Part shown: piece after piece, positions 13,972-20,223 of the stretch
How positions within the stretch are numbered: position 1 is the stretch's first letter
Layout of the letters: each line of letters begins with the position of its first letter
DNA from: an uncultured Chloroflexota bacterium
Lineage (GTDB): Bacteria > Chloroflexota > Limnocylindria > Limnocylindrales > Limnocylindraceae
Length of the DNA: 20,223 bases
Reading direction: 5' to 3'
Assembly (NCBI GenBank): GCA_903944295.1
Contig: CAJARA010000132.1
Span: 1-20,223 of the forward strand
Position numbers and translations under genes: made by a program
The notes under the pieces: generated by a model
What the model saw: only the letters and a program-made list of their open reading frames with translations
What the model was told of the DNA's origin: nothing
The model's database searches: none

Positions 13972-15560
13972 TACTCGTCCCCCGCTTTGGACTTCAGGAT
14001 CTCCAGCGCCGCCAAGCGGCCAGGTGCCGCCATGATGCCGCCGCCCGGATGTGCAGAAGAGCTTGCGAGCCAGTAGTCCTTGATCGGCGTCTTGTAGCGT
14101 GCCCAGCCGCTCACCGGCCGGTTGAACGCCATCTGCTGGACCAAGATCTCGCCTTGGAAGATGTTCCCTTCCGTCAGGCCAATGGTTCGCTCAAGGTCGA
14201 GCGGCGTCATGATCTGCCGACCAACAATCTTGTTGCGGAAGTCGGGTGCAAATTCGGAGATGGTGTCCACCACCAGGTCGCCGAAGCTCTCCTTGATGTC
14301 GTCCCATGTGCCGTGCTCTGGCGCCAACTTATGCGGCGCGTACTGCACAAATGCGGTGGCAACATGCTTCCCTGGAGGCGCCATGGAAGGATCAACGAGT
14401 GTTGGGATCAACATGTCCAAGAACGGACGGTGGCTCGGATGCCCATGCTTCGCGTCGTCGTAGGCCTTCTCCATGTAATCGGGGCTCGGGGAGATGCTCA
14501 CCGTTCCCATGAGGTGCCCAGTCCCTGGAGGGGCGGCGGTAAAGGTTGGGAGACCATCCAACGCAAAGTTCACCTTGGCGCTGGAGCCGCGGAACTTGAA
14601 GTTGCGGATGGCGCGCTCAAAGTCGTTCGGCAGTGAACCGGCGGGGAGCATATCCAGGAAGGTGTGCTTCGCATCAGCGGCTGAGACCACGGTGTCTGCG
14701 TGAATCTCTTCGCCGGACTCCAGCACTACGCCAATGGCGCGATCACCCTTCAGAAGGATCTGCTTCACCGGTGCATCGGTGCGCGTAGTTGCGCCGTGGA
14801 AGCGCGCCGCGTTGGCAATCGCGGTGGCAACGGCGCCAGTGCCGCCCTGCGGGAGTGCCCACTCGCGGAAGGAGCCGTCAATCTCGCCGAAGTAGTGATG
14901 CAGGAAGACCATCCCCGTCCCTGGCGACTTGATCCCAAGGAAGGTGCCGATGATTCCTGAGGCGGACATGGTGCCAACGAGCGGCTCCCCCTCAAACCAG
15001 CGCGAGAGGAAGTCGTACGCGCTCCCTGTGATCAGGTCGAGCAGGGCGCCCTTGGTGCGCAGTGGGAGGTGACCAAAGTCTTTGGCGAGACCCGCGTAGT
15101 CGAGCCACTCGTGTGGGTCTCCGTATGGGTCAGGTGCTGGGATATCAATGGCGGGACGAATGAAGCGCGTGATGTCGGTGACGGTCTGCTTGAAGTCGTC
15201 GTAGTTGTCCGCATCCTTATGCGACCACTTGCGAATCTCGCGGATCGTATCCGCGTGATCGGTGCGTCGGTCAAGGTAGCCATCCCAGTGCGCAGTGTAG
15301 GTGCCAACGGATGGCGCCATCTGCAGACCGTGCTTCGCAAGGTCGAGCTCGCGAATCACCTGCGGTCGTAGCAGGCTCACAAGGTAGGAGGCAACAGAGA
15401 ACTTGTAGCCGGGCACCGGCGATTCGGTCAGGGTTGCGCCGCCAAGGATGGAGCGGCGTTCAAGGACGAGCGTCTTCAGCCCAGCCTTCGCGAGGTAGGC
15501 GGCGGTGGTGAGTCCGTTATGGCCGCCGCCAATGACGATCGCGTTGTACCGTTCCGCCAC
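13971..15560 (-). CDS. PYROXD2-like FAD-dependent oxidoreductase, upstream paralogue
   Basis: A 529-aa flavoprotein homologous to the gene that follows it. The FAD motif GGGHNGLTTAAYLA begins at about residue 11, followed by VLERRSILGG. The C-terminal motif is AHPGGGIMAAPGRLAALEIL, so the usual G-NAAE is changed to GRLAALE. The GTG start at 15560 has a good ribosome binding site (GGGAGGG, four bases upstream). It is divergent from the GcvT-family gene 87 bases away. Internal motifs conserved between the two paralogues include a LIPTLVDPSMAPPGKH-type segment and a QYAP segment, both characteristic of this subfamily. Substrate unknown. Confidence 0.87.
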   Translation of the reverse strand: MAERYNAIVIGGGHNGLTTAAYLAKAGLKTLVLERRSILGGATLTESPVPGYKFSVASYLVSLLRPQVIRELDLAKHGLQMAPSVGTYTAHWDGYLDRRTDHADTIREIRKWSHKDADNYDDFKQTVTDITRFIRPAIDIPAPDPYGDPHEWLDYAGLAKDFGHLPLRTKGALLDLITGSAYDFLSRWFEGEPLVGTMSASGIIGTFLGIKSPGTGMVFLHHYFGEIDGSFREWALPQGGTGAVATAIANAARFHGATTRTDAPVKQILLKGDRAIGVVLESGEEIHADTVVSAADAKHTFLDMLPAGSLPNDFERAIRNFKFRGSSAKVNFALDGLPTFTAAPPGTGHLMGTVSISPSPDYMEKAYDDAKHGHPSHRPFLDMLIPTLVDPSMAPPGKHVATAFVQYAPHKLAPEHGTWDDIKESFGDLVVDTISEFAPDFRNKIVGRQIMTPLDLERTIGLTEGNIFQGEILVQQMAFNRPVSGWARYKTPIKDYWLASSSAHPGGGIMAAPGRLAALEILKSKAGDE

Positions 15561-15588
15561 TGACCCTCCCAGACTCGCCCCGAATCGC

Positions 15589-15613
15589 TAGGATGCGGGT
15601 GCGGGCAATAGTA
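15589..15613. promoter_or_regulatory. Divergent -10 candidates between oxidoreductase and GcvT-family genes
   Basis: TAGGAT at 15589-15594 could serve the rightward gene, and TACTAT on the minus strand (15613-15608) the leftward pair. Both would give leaders of about 40-50 bases, consistent with the ribosome binding sites seen at both starts. No -35 consensus is visible. Confidence 0.3.
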
Positions 15614-15647
15614 CCGCCCAGCGGGAGTTCAGGAGAGGGGGAGTCGC

Positions 15648-16838
15648 ATGACGCTTGAAACGCCGTTCCACCCTCGTACCGCCGAACTGAATCAGGCGCG
15701 CCGCTGGCGCAAGTGGTCAGGCTTCTTCATCGCCGACTCATATTTCCCAGCACACGACTTGGAATACCATGCGATCCGCTTCTCCGCGGCGCTCTTCGAC
15801 GTCACTCCAATGTGTAAGTACCGCATCACCGGACCAGATGCGGCGAAGCTCGTTGATCGCGTCATCACCCGCCGCGTTGATCGCATCAAGCCGATGCGCG
15901 CCATCTACACGCCGTGGTGCGATCACGACGGCCGCGTCCTTGATGACGGCACCGTGGCGCTGCTCGCCGACGGCTCCTACTTCTGGACCGCCGCAGAGCC
16001 GCAGCACGGCTGGCTTGAGGCGGCAGGCGAAGGCCTGAACGTCACCATTGAAGACATGACGGAGAAGCTCTGCGCCCTCTCGCTGCAGGGGCCACACGCA
16101 CGCGACGTGCTCTCCGCCGCCGTTGGCCGCGACATGTCCGACCTCCCCTTCTTCGGTCGCGCCGATGTGACGATCGGCGGGACGGCGGTAGGGATCTCGC
16201 GCACCGGCTACTCCGGTGACCTTGGCTACGAACTCTGGATGCCGTTCGATGAGGCGCTCCCCGTCTGGGATGCCCTCATCAAGTCCGGCGAGGACTACAC
16301 CCTGCGCGTTGCCGGGATGGAGGCGCTTGACGTTGCGCGACTCGAAGCCGGCCTGATCATGGCGGGCGTGGACTATCACTCCAGCCGCACCGCCAGGCAC
16401 CCGAGCCTCGCCATCTCGCCGTATGAGATCGGCATGGATCGACTCGTTGATCTGGATAAGCCCGCCTTCATTGGGAAGCGCGCACTGATGGATGAGGTCG
16501 CCGCGGGCGGTCCCGCCACTCGACTCGTTGGACTTGAGCTTGACCTGAACGTCTTTGAAGCCGCCTACCTTGATCTTGGTTACCCGATCGAGCATCCGCT
16601 CCGCGCCTGGCGCCACGTCACGCCGCTGATGCGGAAGGGCGAAACGATTGGCCGCGCAACGAGCGGCACCTTCTCACCACTCCTCAAGCGCTCCATTGCC
16701 CTCGGCTTCCTCCCCACAAAGCACGCCGAAGTCGGCAGCACGGTGAGCATTGAGTGGCAGATTGAGGAGACGCGTCAGACAATCCCCGCCACCGTGGTGC
16801 CACTTCCGTTCTTGGACCTGCCGCGCAAGCGTAGCTAG
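15648..16838 (+). CDS. GcvT-family (aminomethyltransferase-like) folate-dependent protein
   Basis: A 396-aa protein of the GcvT/DmdA/dimethylglycine-oxidase C-terminal family, which moves a methyl or methylene group from a substrate to tetrahydrofolate. Visible motifs are LFDVTPMCKYRITGPDA at about 49-65, CDHDGRVLDDG with the folate-site aspartates D99-D100, LSLQGPHARDVL, and RTGYSGDLGYELWMP, with the barrel domain after residue 290. The CKYR-containing variant is not the glycine-cleavage T protein proper, and no gcvH or gcvP is nearby. The ribosome binding site GGGGGAG lies five bases before ATG 15648. Divergent FAD oxidoreductases suggest oxidative demethylation of a small methylated compound; the substrate is unknown. 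Confidence 0.85.
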   Translation: MTLETPFHPRTAELNQARRWRKWSGFFIADSYFPAHDLEYHAIRFSAALFDVTPMCKYRITGPDAAKLVDRVITRRVDRIKPMRAIYTPWCDHDGRVLDDGTVALLADGSYFWTAAEPQHGWLEAAGEGLNVTIEDMTEKLCALSLQGPHARDVLSAAVGRDMSDLPFFGRADVTIGGTAVGISRTGYSGDLGYELWMPFDEALPVWDALIKSGEDYTLRVAGMEALDVARLEAGLIMAGVDYHSSRTARHPSLAISPYEIGMDRLVDLDKPAFIGKRALMDEVAAGGPATRLVGLELDLNVFEAAYLDLGYPIEHPLRAWRHVTPLMRKGETIGRATSGTFSPLLKRSIALGFLPTKHAEVGSTVSIEWQIEETRQTIPATVVPLPFLDLPRKRS

Positions 16839-16842
16839 CGTT

Positions 16843-16858
16843 GCGGCGAATCCGCCGC
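16843..16858. terminator. Short hairpin between convergent genes
   Basis: GCGGCG-AATC-CGCCGC, a 6-bp perfect stem with a 4-base loop, fills most of the 19-base gap between the GcvT-family stop and the btuD stop. No T-tract follows on either strand, so termination activity is uncertain. Confidence 0.35.
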
Positions 16859-17634
16859 TAGAGGCGCGCTGCTCGCTCCTGCGGAATCCCCCACGCGTCG
16901 GCAATGCGCGCCGCGGTGAGGACACTCTCTGGCGAACCGTCAGCAACGATTCGTCCCGACTTCATCAAGATGACGCGCGGGAAGAGTTGTCGCACCATGT
17001 CAATCTCATGAAAGATGGCAACCACGGTGCGCGCGCGATCTGCGAGTGAGACCAAGAGATCGGCAATCTCTACGCGATGCTTGAGATCAAGGTGCACCGT
17101 TGGTTCATCCAACGCCAATATCGGCGTCTCTTGCGCAAGGCCGAGCGCGATCGCAATCAGCTGCTTCTCGCCAGCACTGAGGGTGCGCACGTCGCGCGCA
17201 GCAAGGTGTGACGCACCCACGCGCTCCAGCGCCGCAGCGGCGCGTTCGCGATCATGCACCGTTGGTCCACTCGGCCCGCGGCCGTGAGGCAGGCGACCGA
17301 GCGCAACGAGTTCATCGGCACGCGTAGCGAACGGAAGCACGAGGTCCGCACCAACCACCGCAATGGAGCGCGCGATGGTGGCACGACTCAAGCCACTAAG
17401 TGGCTCGGTGCAGAGGATCACTTCGCCAGAGGCAACGGGGAGGGTACCACTCAGCGCGCGCAGGAGCGACGTCTTCCCAGCGCCGTTGGCACCAACAATG
17501 GCCACGCGCTCCCCCACGCCAATCTTCAGGTTGATCTCATCAAGAATCAGCTTCCCGCCAATCTCCACGCGCACGTTGCGCGCGCCGATCAGTTCATAGC
17601 TCGGATCGATCTGCATGGCGAACTCGGTACTCAT
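16858..17634 (-). CDS. btuD: Cobalamin-type ABC transporter ATP-binding protein
   Basis: A 258-aa ATPase of the BtuD/FhuC/HmuV group, the energising subunit of the uptake system. The Walker A motif is GANGAGKT at 48-55, the signature LSAGE at 152-156, Walker B ILALDE at 172-177, followed by the H-loop H209. The Q-loop region reads VVGADLVLPF, so the usual glutamine (VPQ) is missing. It is the last gene of the btuFCD operon; ATG 17634 is used, 13 bases after the permease stop, with GTG 17643 as an alternative. The substrate is inferred from the upstream riboswitch, since this family also serves haem and siderophores. Confidence 0.85.
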   Translation of the reverse strand: MSTEFAMQIDPSYELIGARNVRVEIGGKLILDEINLKIGVGERVAIVGANGAGKTSLLRALSGTLPVASGEVILCTEPLSGLSRATIARSIAVVGADLVLPFATRADELVALGRLPHGRGPSGPTVHDRERAAAALERVGASHLAARDVRTLSAGEKQLIAIALGLAQETPILALDEPTVHLDLKHRVEIADLLVSLADRARTVVAIFHEIDMVRQLFPRVILMKSGRIVADGSPESVLTAARIADAWGIPQERAARL

Positions 17635-17647
17635 CGCGCGCACCCGC

Positions 17648-18661
17648 TCACAGCGCGTACCCGGTGCGCGCTCGGTGCAGTAGCCAGAGCAAGAATGGTG
17701 CGCCGATCAGTGCGGTGATGACGCCAACAGGGACGCCGATGCTGCGCGCGATCGTGTCGGCAAGCAGCAGCAGGAGCGCGCCGCCGATTGCGGAGAGTGG
17801 GAGGACGGCGCGCGGGTCGGGGCCAACGGCGAGTCGCGCAAGGTGCGGCACGACGAGTCCAACAAAGCCGATCAGCCCAGCGAGCGCCACGGCAGCGGCG
17901 GTTGCGAGCGAGGCGAGCGCCACGGCGATCCTGCGCTCGCGTCGCACATCCACGCCAAGATGCTGCGCCGCTTCATCGCCGAGCAAGAATCCGGCGAGCG
18001 CGCGACCGCGCAGTGCTAGGAGTGTGGTGGCGGCGATCAGTGGGAATGCCGCGGCGGCGAGGCGTGGCCAGGTTGCGCCATCCAAGCCACCGAGCAGGAA
18101 GGAGAAGATCGCGCGCAGGTTCGCACCACTGGCAAGCATCACCAGTGAGAGCGCCGCAGCAAGAAGCGAGGCAACGGCGTAGCCGACCAAGAGCACGCTC
18201 GCGATCCGCTCTTCGCCAGAGCCGATCCCCGCAACGCGCCAGACGAGCGCAACGGATGCGAGTGCGCCGATAAACGCGGCGAGCTGCACGCCGCCCAACT
18301 CCCACGCCACACCACCAATCGGCAGGAGGATCGCAATCGCCGCACCGAGTGCGGCGCCGCTGCTTGTTCCAAGCACGTACGGATCTGCAAGTGGATTGCG
18401 CAGCAGCGATTGGAATGCGCCCCCCGCAACCGCGAGCGCCGCACCGACCAGGATCGCCGCAAGGATGCGCGGGAGTCGCAGCTCCATGACGATGGAGGTT
18501 GCCCCAGCACCTTGTGCCGCCTCACCAACGCCAAACAGCTGGCGCGCAAGGATGCTGACTACATCGCCTGGCGCGATCGCAACCGAGCCAAACCCGATCG
18601 CTAGAACCGCAACTCCACTCAGCAGCAGTGCGCCGCCAACGAGTAGTCGCGGAGAGGTCAC
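17648..18661 (-). CDS. btuC: FecCD/BtuC-family ABC transporter permease
   Basis: A 337-aa integral membrane protein of the FecCD family with about ten transmembrane helices. The family signature is clear near the N-terminal third: AVAGGAFQSLLRNPLADPY followed by VLGTSSGAALGA. The later part has GLIGFVGLVVPHLAR and the ATPase-contact region near RERRIAVALA. The GTG start overlaps the stop of the binding-protein gene by four bases (GTGA), a sign of translational coupling. It forms the membrane channel of the uptake system with the ATPase that follows. Substrate specificity is inferred as cobalamin from the riboswitch upstream of the operon. Confidence 0.88.
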   Translation of the reverse strand: MTSPRLLVGGALLLSGVAVLAIGFGSVAIAPGDVVSILARQLFGVGEAAQGAGATSIVMELRLPRILAAILVGAALAVAGGAFQSLLRNPLADPYVLGTSSGAALGAAIAILLPIGGVAWELGGVQLAAFIGALASVALVWRVAGIGSGEERIASVLLVGYAVASLLAAALSLVMLASGANLRAIFSFLLGGLDGATWPRLAAAAFPLIAATTLLALRGRALAGFLLGDEAAQHLGVDVRRERRIAVALASLATAAAVALAGLIGFVGLVVPHLARLAVGPDPRAVLPLSAIGGALLLLLADTIARSIGVPVGVITALIGAPFLLWLLHRARTGYAL

Positions 18662-19629
18662 GGCAGCGTGATCGCTGGGTTAATCGCCTGAATCAGAGCC
18701 GCGAGTGCGCTCGCAAGTCGTGGTCCTGGAGTGGTGATCAGATCGCCATCAACGCCACGGATCGCTCCGCTCTTCACCGCAGGGATGCTCGACCAACCGG
18801 GTCGTGCCACCACCGCCTCTGGCGTAACGCCATATGCCGCATCGCCGAGCAGGATCACCTCGGGTGCGGCGGCGATCAGCGCCTCGAGCGAGATCTCGTA
18901 GACGCCTGGGCTTCCGCTGGTGACTGGCGTGCCACCAGCGAGCGTGATCAACTCCGCCGCGTAATCGTCCGGCGCAAGGCCATAGATCGCCGACGTGGCG
19001 TCAATCTCATAGAAGACGCTTGGACTCACAGATACATCAACGAGGCTCACGAGCGCCGTGATCTCACCCTCAATGATCGCCACCAGATCTGCAGCTGGGA
19101 GGGTGGCGCCCGCCGCGTCACCGATCAGCTGAATTGTCTGCATCACGCCAATGATTGAGGTGGGGTTCAGCGTCACGATGGTCAGGTTCGCCGCGCGCAG
19201 TGCGCTGATCGCATCCTCTGGCGTAAACGGCGGCGCGGCAACGAAGACGAGATCTGGCTCCAGCGCCACGATCGCCTCAACATCAACCCCTGAATAGTTG
19301 GCAACCGTTGGGATGCTCTTCAGTGCATCAGGTGTGCAGCTGCACTCCGCCGCGGCCACAACGCGATCGGCGAGGCCGAGCGCTGCGAGCGTCTCAAGGC
19401 TCGCTGGCGTGAGCGCAACGATCTTCTGCGGTTCAGCACTGATCGTGACGCTGTCGCCCACGTCATCAATCAGGGTACGCGGAAAGAGCGCCTCACTTGT
19501 TGGGGGGTTGTTCCCTGGGCTCTCCGTGCCACTTGTCGTGGGACTCGCTGCGGAGCCGCCGCAGCCGATCACTAGAGATACCAGGAGAACTCCGGTAGCG
19601 AAAAGTTGCGTGCGCGCGAAAGCAGTCAT
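18658..19629 (-). CDS. btuF: Cobalamin-type periplasmic/lipoprotein binding protein
   Basis: A 323-aa cluster A-type substrate-binding lipoprotein. The signal peptide ends in a lipobox LVIGC with C23 as the lipidated residue, followed by a flexible Ser/Thr/Gly/Pro linker. The BtuF/FepB-like fold begins at about residue 50 (TLIDDVGDSVTI, then KIVALTPASLETLAALG) and contains a typical EALVALEPDLVFV-like strand (VEAIVALEPDLVFVA). It captures substrate outside the membrane and hands it to the permease. ATG 19629 has a strong ribosome binding site (AGGGAGGAAG). A cobalamin riboswitch in its leader makes vitamin B12 or a precursor the likely ligand. Confidence 0.87.
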   Translation of the reverse strand: MTAFARTQLFATGVLLVSLVIGCGGSAASPTTSGTESPGNNPPTSEALFPRTLIDDVGDSVTISAEPQKIVALTPASLETLAALGLADRVVAAAECSCTPDALKSIPTVANYSGVDVEAIVALEPDLVFVAAPPFTPEDAISALRAANLTIVTLNPTSIIGVMQTIQLIGDAAGATLPAADLVAIIEGEITALVSLVDVSVSPSVFYEIDATSAIYGLAPDDYAAELITLAGGTPVTSGSPGVYEISLEALIAAAPEVILLGDAAYGVTPEAVVARPGWSSIPAVKSGAIRGVDGDLITTPGPRLASALAALIQAINPAITLP

Positions 19630-19640
19630 GCTTCCTCCCT

Positions 19641-19671
19641 TGCCTCGAGGGCAGATAGCCTTTCCTATGCC
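19641..19671 (-). promoter_or_regulatory. Expression platform of the cobalamin riboswitch
   Basis: Two exclusive helices can form in the RNA. GGCATAG (19671-19665) can pair with CTATcTGCC (19658-19650), or TGCC (19653-19650) can pair with GGCA (19644-19641) just before the AGGGAGG ribosome binding site. The first uses three bases of the P1 stem, so ligand binding would favour the second and hide or crowd the ribosome binding site. Translational control is inferred. Confidence 0.4.
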
Positions 19672-19774
19672 GCGTGTCCGGCGACCGGACTTATGTGAGT
19701 CGCTCCAGAGGAGCCACTCCCAATAACCGTTGCGGGACAGTGCTGGAATCTCACCAGCTTCGCGTCCACGCGGC
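19669..19774 (-). promoter_or_regulatory. Cobalamin (B12) riboswitch aptamer
   Basis: On the minus strand an 8-bp perfect P1 stem pairs GCCGCGTG (19774-19767) with CACGCGGC (19676-19669). Inside lie GCTGGTGAGATTCCAGC (19758-19742), the conserved core CCCGCAACGGT (19736-19726), and a B12-box-like AAGTCCGGTCGCCGGACACG (19692-19673). Order and spacing match the cobalamin riboswitch family. It precedes btuF, a typical target. A -10-like TAGGAT lies just upstream at 19792-19787. Confidence 0.88.
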
Positions 19775-19786
19775 GTTGATTGCGGG

Positions 19787-19792
19787 ATCCTA
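19787..19792 (-). promoter_or_regulatory. -10 candidate of the btuFCD operon
   Basis: TAGGAT on the minus strand lies about 13 bases before the P1 stem of the riboswitch, placing the transcript start a few bases before the aptamer. The -35 region is not consensus. Confidence 0.4.
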
Positions 19793-19883
19793 GCAGCCGC
19801 GCGTCAAGTGCGCTCCCCGCGATACGGGATCGCTACACGCGCCCTGCGAGGCTCTCACTCCGCCTCCCGCCAGAGGAGGCAGC

Positions 19884-20223
19884 ATGCTCGCACCGCTCCT
19901 ACTCGCCGCGTCGCTTGCGGCGCCGCTCGCCGTGCCGCTCGCCGCCGCGCCAAGCTCAACCGCCACAGTGCTCGCCAATCGGACCGCCTTCAATCAGCCC
20001 TGCGTTAACTTCACCTCAACGGCGCCTGATCGACTCGCAGCGCAGGCGAGCGGTGCACTTCGCGCGCTCGGCTGGTCGGTTGACGAGGTGGTCGGCCCAC
20101 AGTTCAACGAAGGTGAAGCGCTTCGACAGATTGCGCCAGTCGGCGCGCTCTATGTGCACTCGCATGGCGATCACTATTGGGATGCGGCGGCGGGGAGACG
20201 CTCCTCTGGTTTCCGCGTTGATG
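19884..20223 (+). CDS. Secreted protein of unknown function, 5' part only
   Basis: An open frame of at least 113 codons running off the right edge. ATG 19884 has a strong ribosome binding site (AGAGGAGG, four bases upstream). The first 22 or so residues (MLAPLLLAASLAAPLAVPLA, ending AAAPS) form a signal peptide with an Ala-rich cleavage region. The mature part begins STATVLANRTAFN and has one cysteine (QPCVNF). It then has an alpha/beta-looking segment (LRALGWSVDEVVGP) and a strand ending in LYVHSHGDHYW, where the two His and the Asp could be a metal or catalytic site. I do not recognise the family; a caspase-like or hydrolase fold is possible. It is divergent from btuF. Confidence 0.7.
   Translation, partial: MLAPLLLAASLAAPLAVPLAAAPSSTATVLANRTAFNQPCVNFTSTAPDRLAAQASGALRALGWSVDEVVGPQFNEGEALRQIAPVGALYVHSHGDHYWDAAAGRRSSGFRVD

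Noticed and set aside
12304..15560. Carotenoid biosynthesis (phytoene desaturase) locus
   Set aside because: The HPGGGVxGxPG C-terminal motif and the neighbours fit PYROXD2-like proteins; no phytoene synthase or cyclase is present.
15648..16838. Glycine cleavage system T protein
   Set aside because: Sequence is of the CKYR-type subfamily and no gcvH or gcvP is adjacent.

Overview
The window is densely coding, GC-rich bacterial DNA (20.2 kb, about 19 genes, no RNA genes, no insertion sequences, no CRISPR). It looks like a free-living Gram-positive-type or Chloroflexota bacterium. The pointers are a half-site of the GAAC-N4-GTTC type of LexA box at the left edge, an imuA-imuB-dnaE2 cassette with a DUF6504 protein, a short (409 aa) S-adenosylhomocysteine-hydrolase-like protein, several probably leaderless promoters and very short intergenic gaps. 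A streamlined freshwater Chloroflexota (Limnocylindria-like) fits best, but this is inference; an actinobacterium is the main alternative.

Left part (1-6268, + strand): an SOS mutagenesis operon. It encodes ImuA, an unusually short ImuB that appears to lack the Y-family fingers domain, a small DUF6504 protein, the error-prone polymerase DnaE2, and a SRAP (YedK/HMCES) protein that shields abasic sites. The genes are tightly packed or overlapping. SRAP also seems to have its own leaderless promoter.

Middle part (6287-11392): a divergent SAH-hydrolase-like gene and a membrane-anchored unknown protein (both -); ctlX, a citrulline/arginine-deiminase-like hydrolase (+); a lysine-rich histone-H1-like protein (+) ending in a strong terminator; an unknown 126-aa protein (-) with a palindrome over its promoter; a DEDDh exonuclease (-) and a DUF998-like membrane protein (+). 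Two divergent gene pairs here share compact regions where TANNNT-like boxes lie exactly 6 nt before each ATG.

Right part (11403-16838): a TetR regulator and a translationally coupled pair of PYROXD2-like FAD oxidoreductases (-), divergent from a GcvT-family folate-dependent methyltransferase (+). Together these suggest an uncharacterised oxidative or C1 catabolic module.

Right end (16858-20223): a BtuFCD-type cobalamin uptake operon (-) headed by a cobalamin riboswitch whose P1 stem and a plausible switching hairpin can be read directly. A secreted protein of unknown function (+) starts at 19884 and runs off the window.
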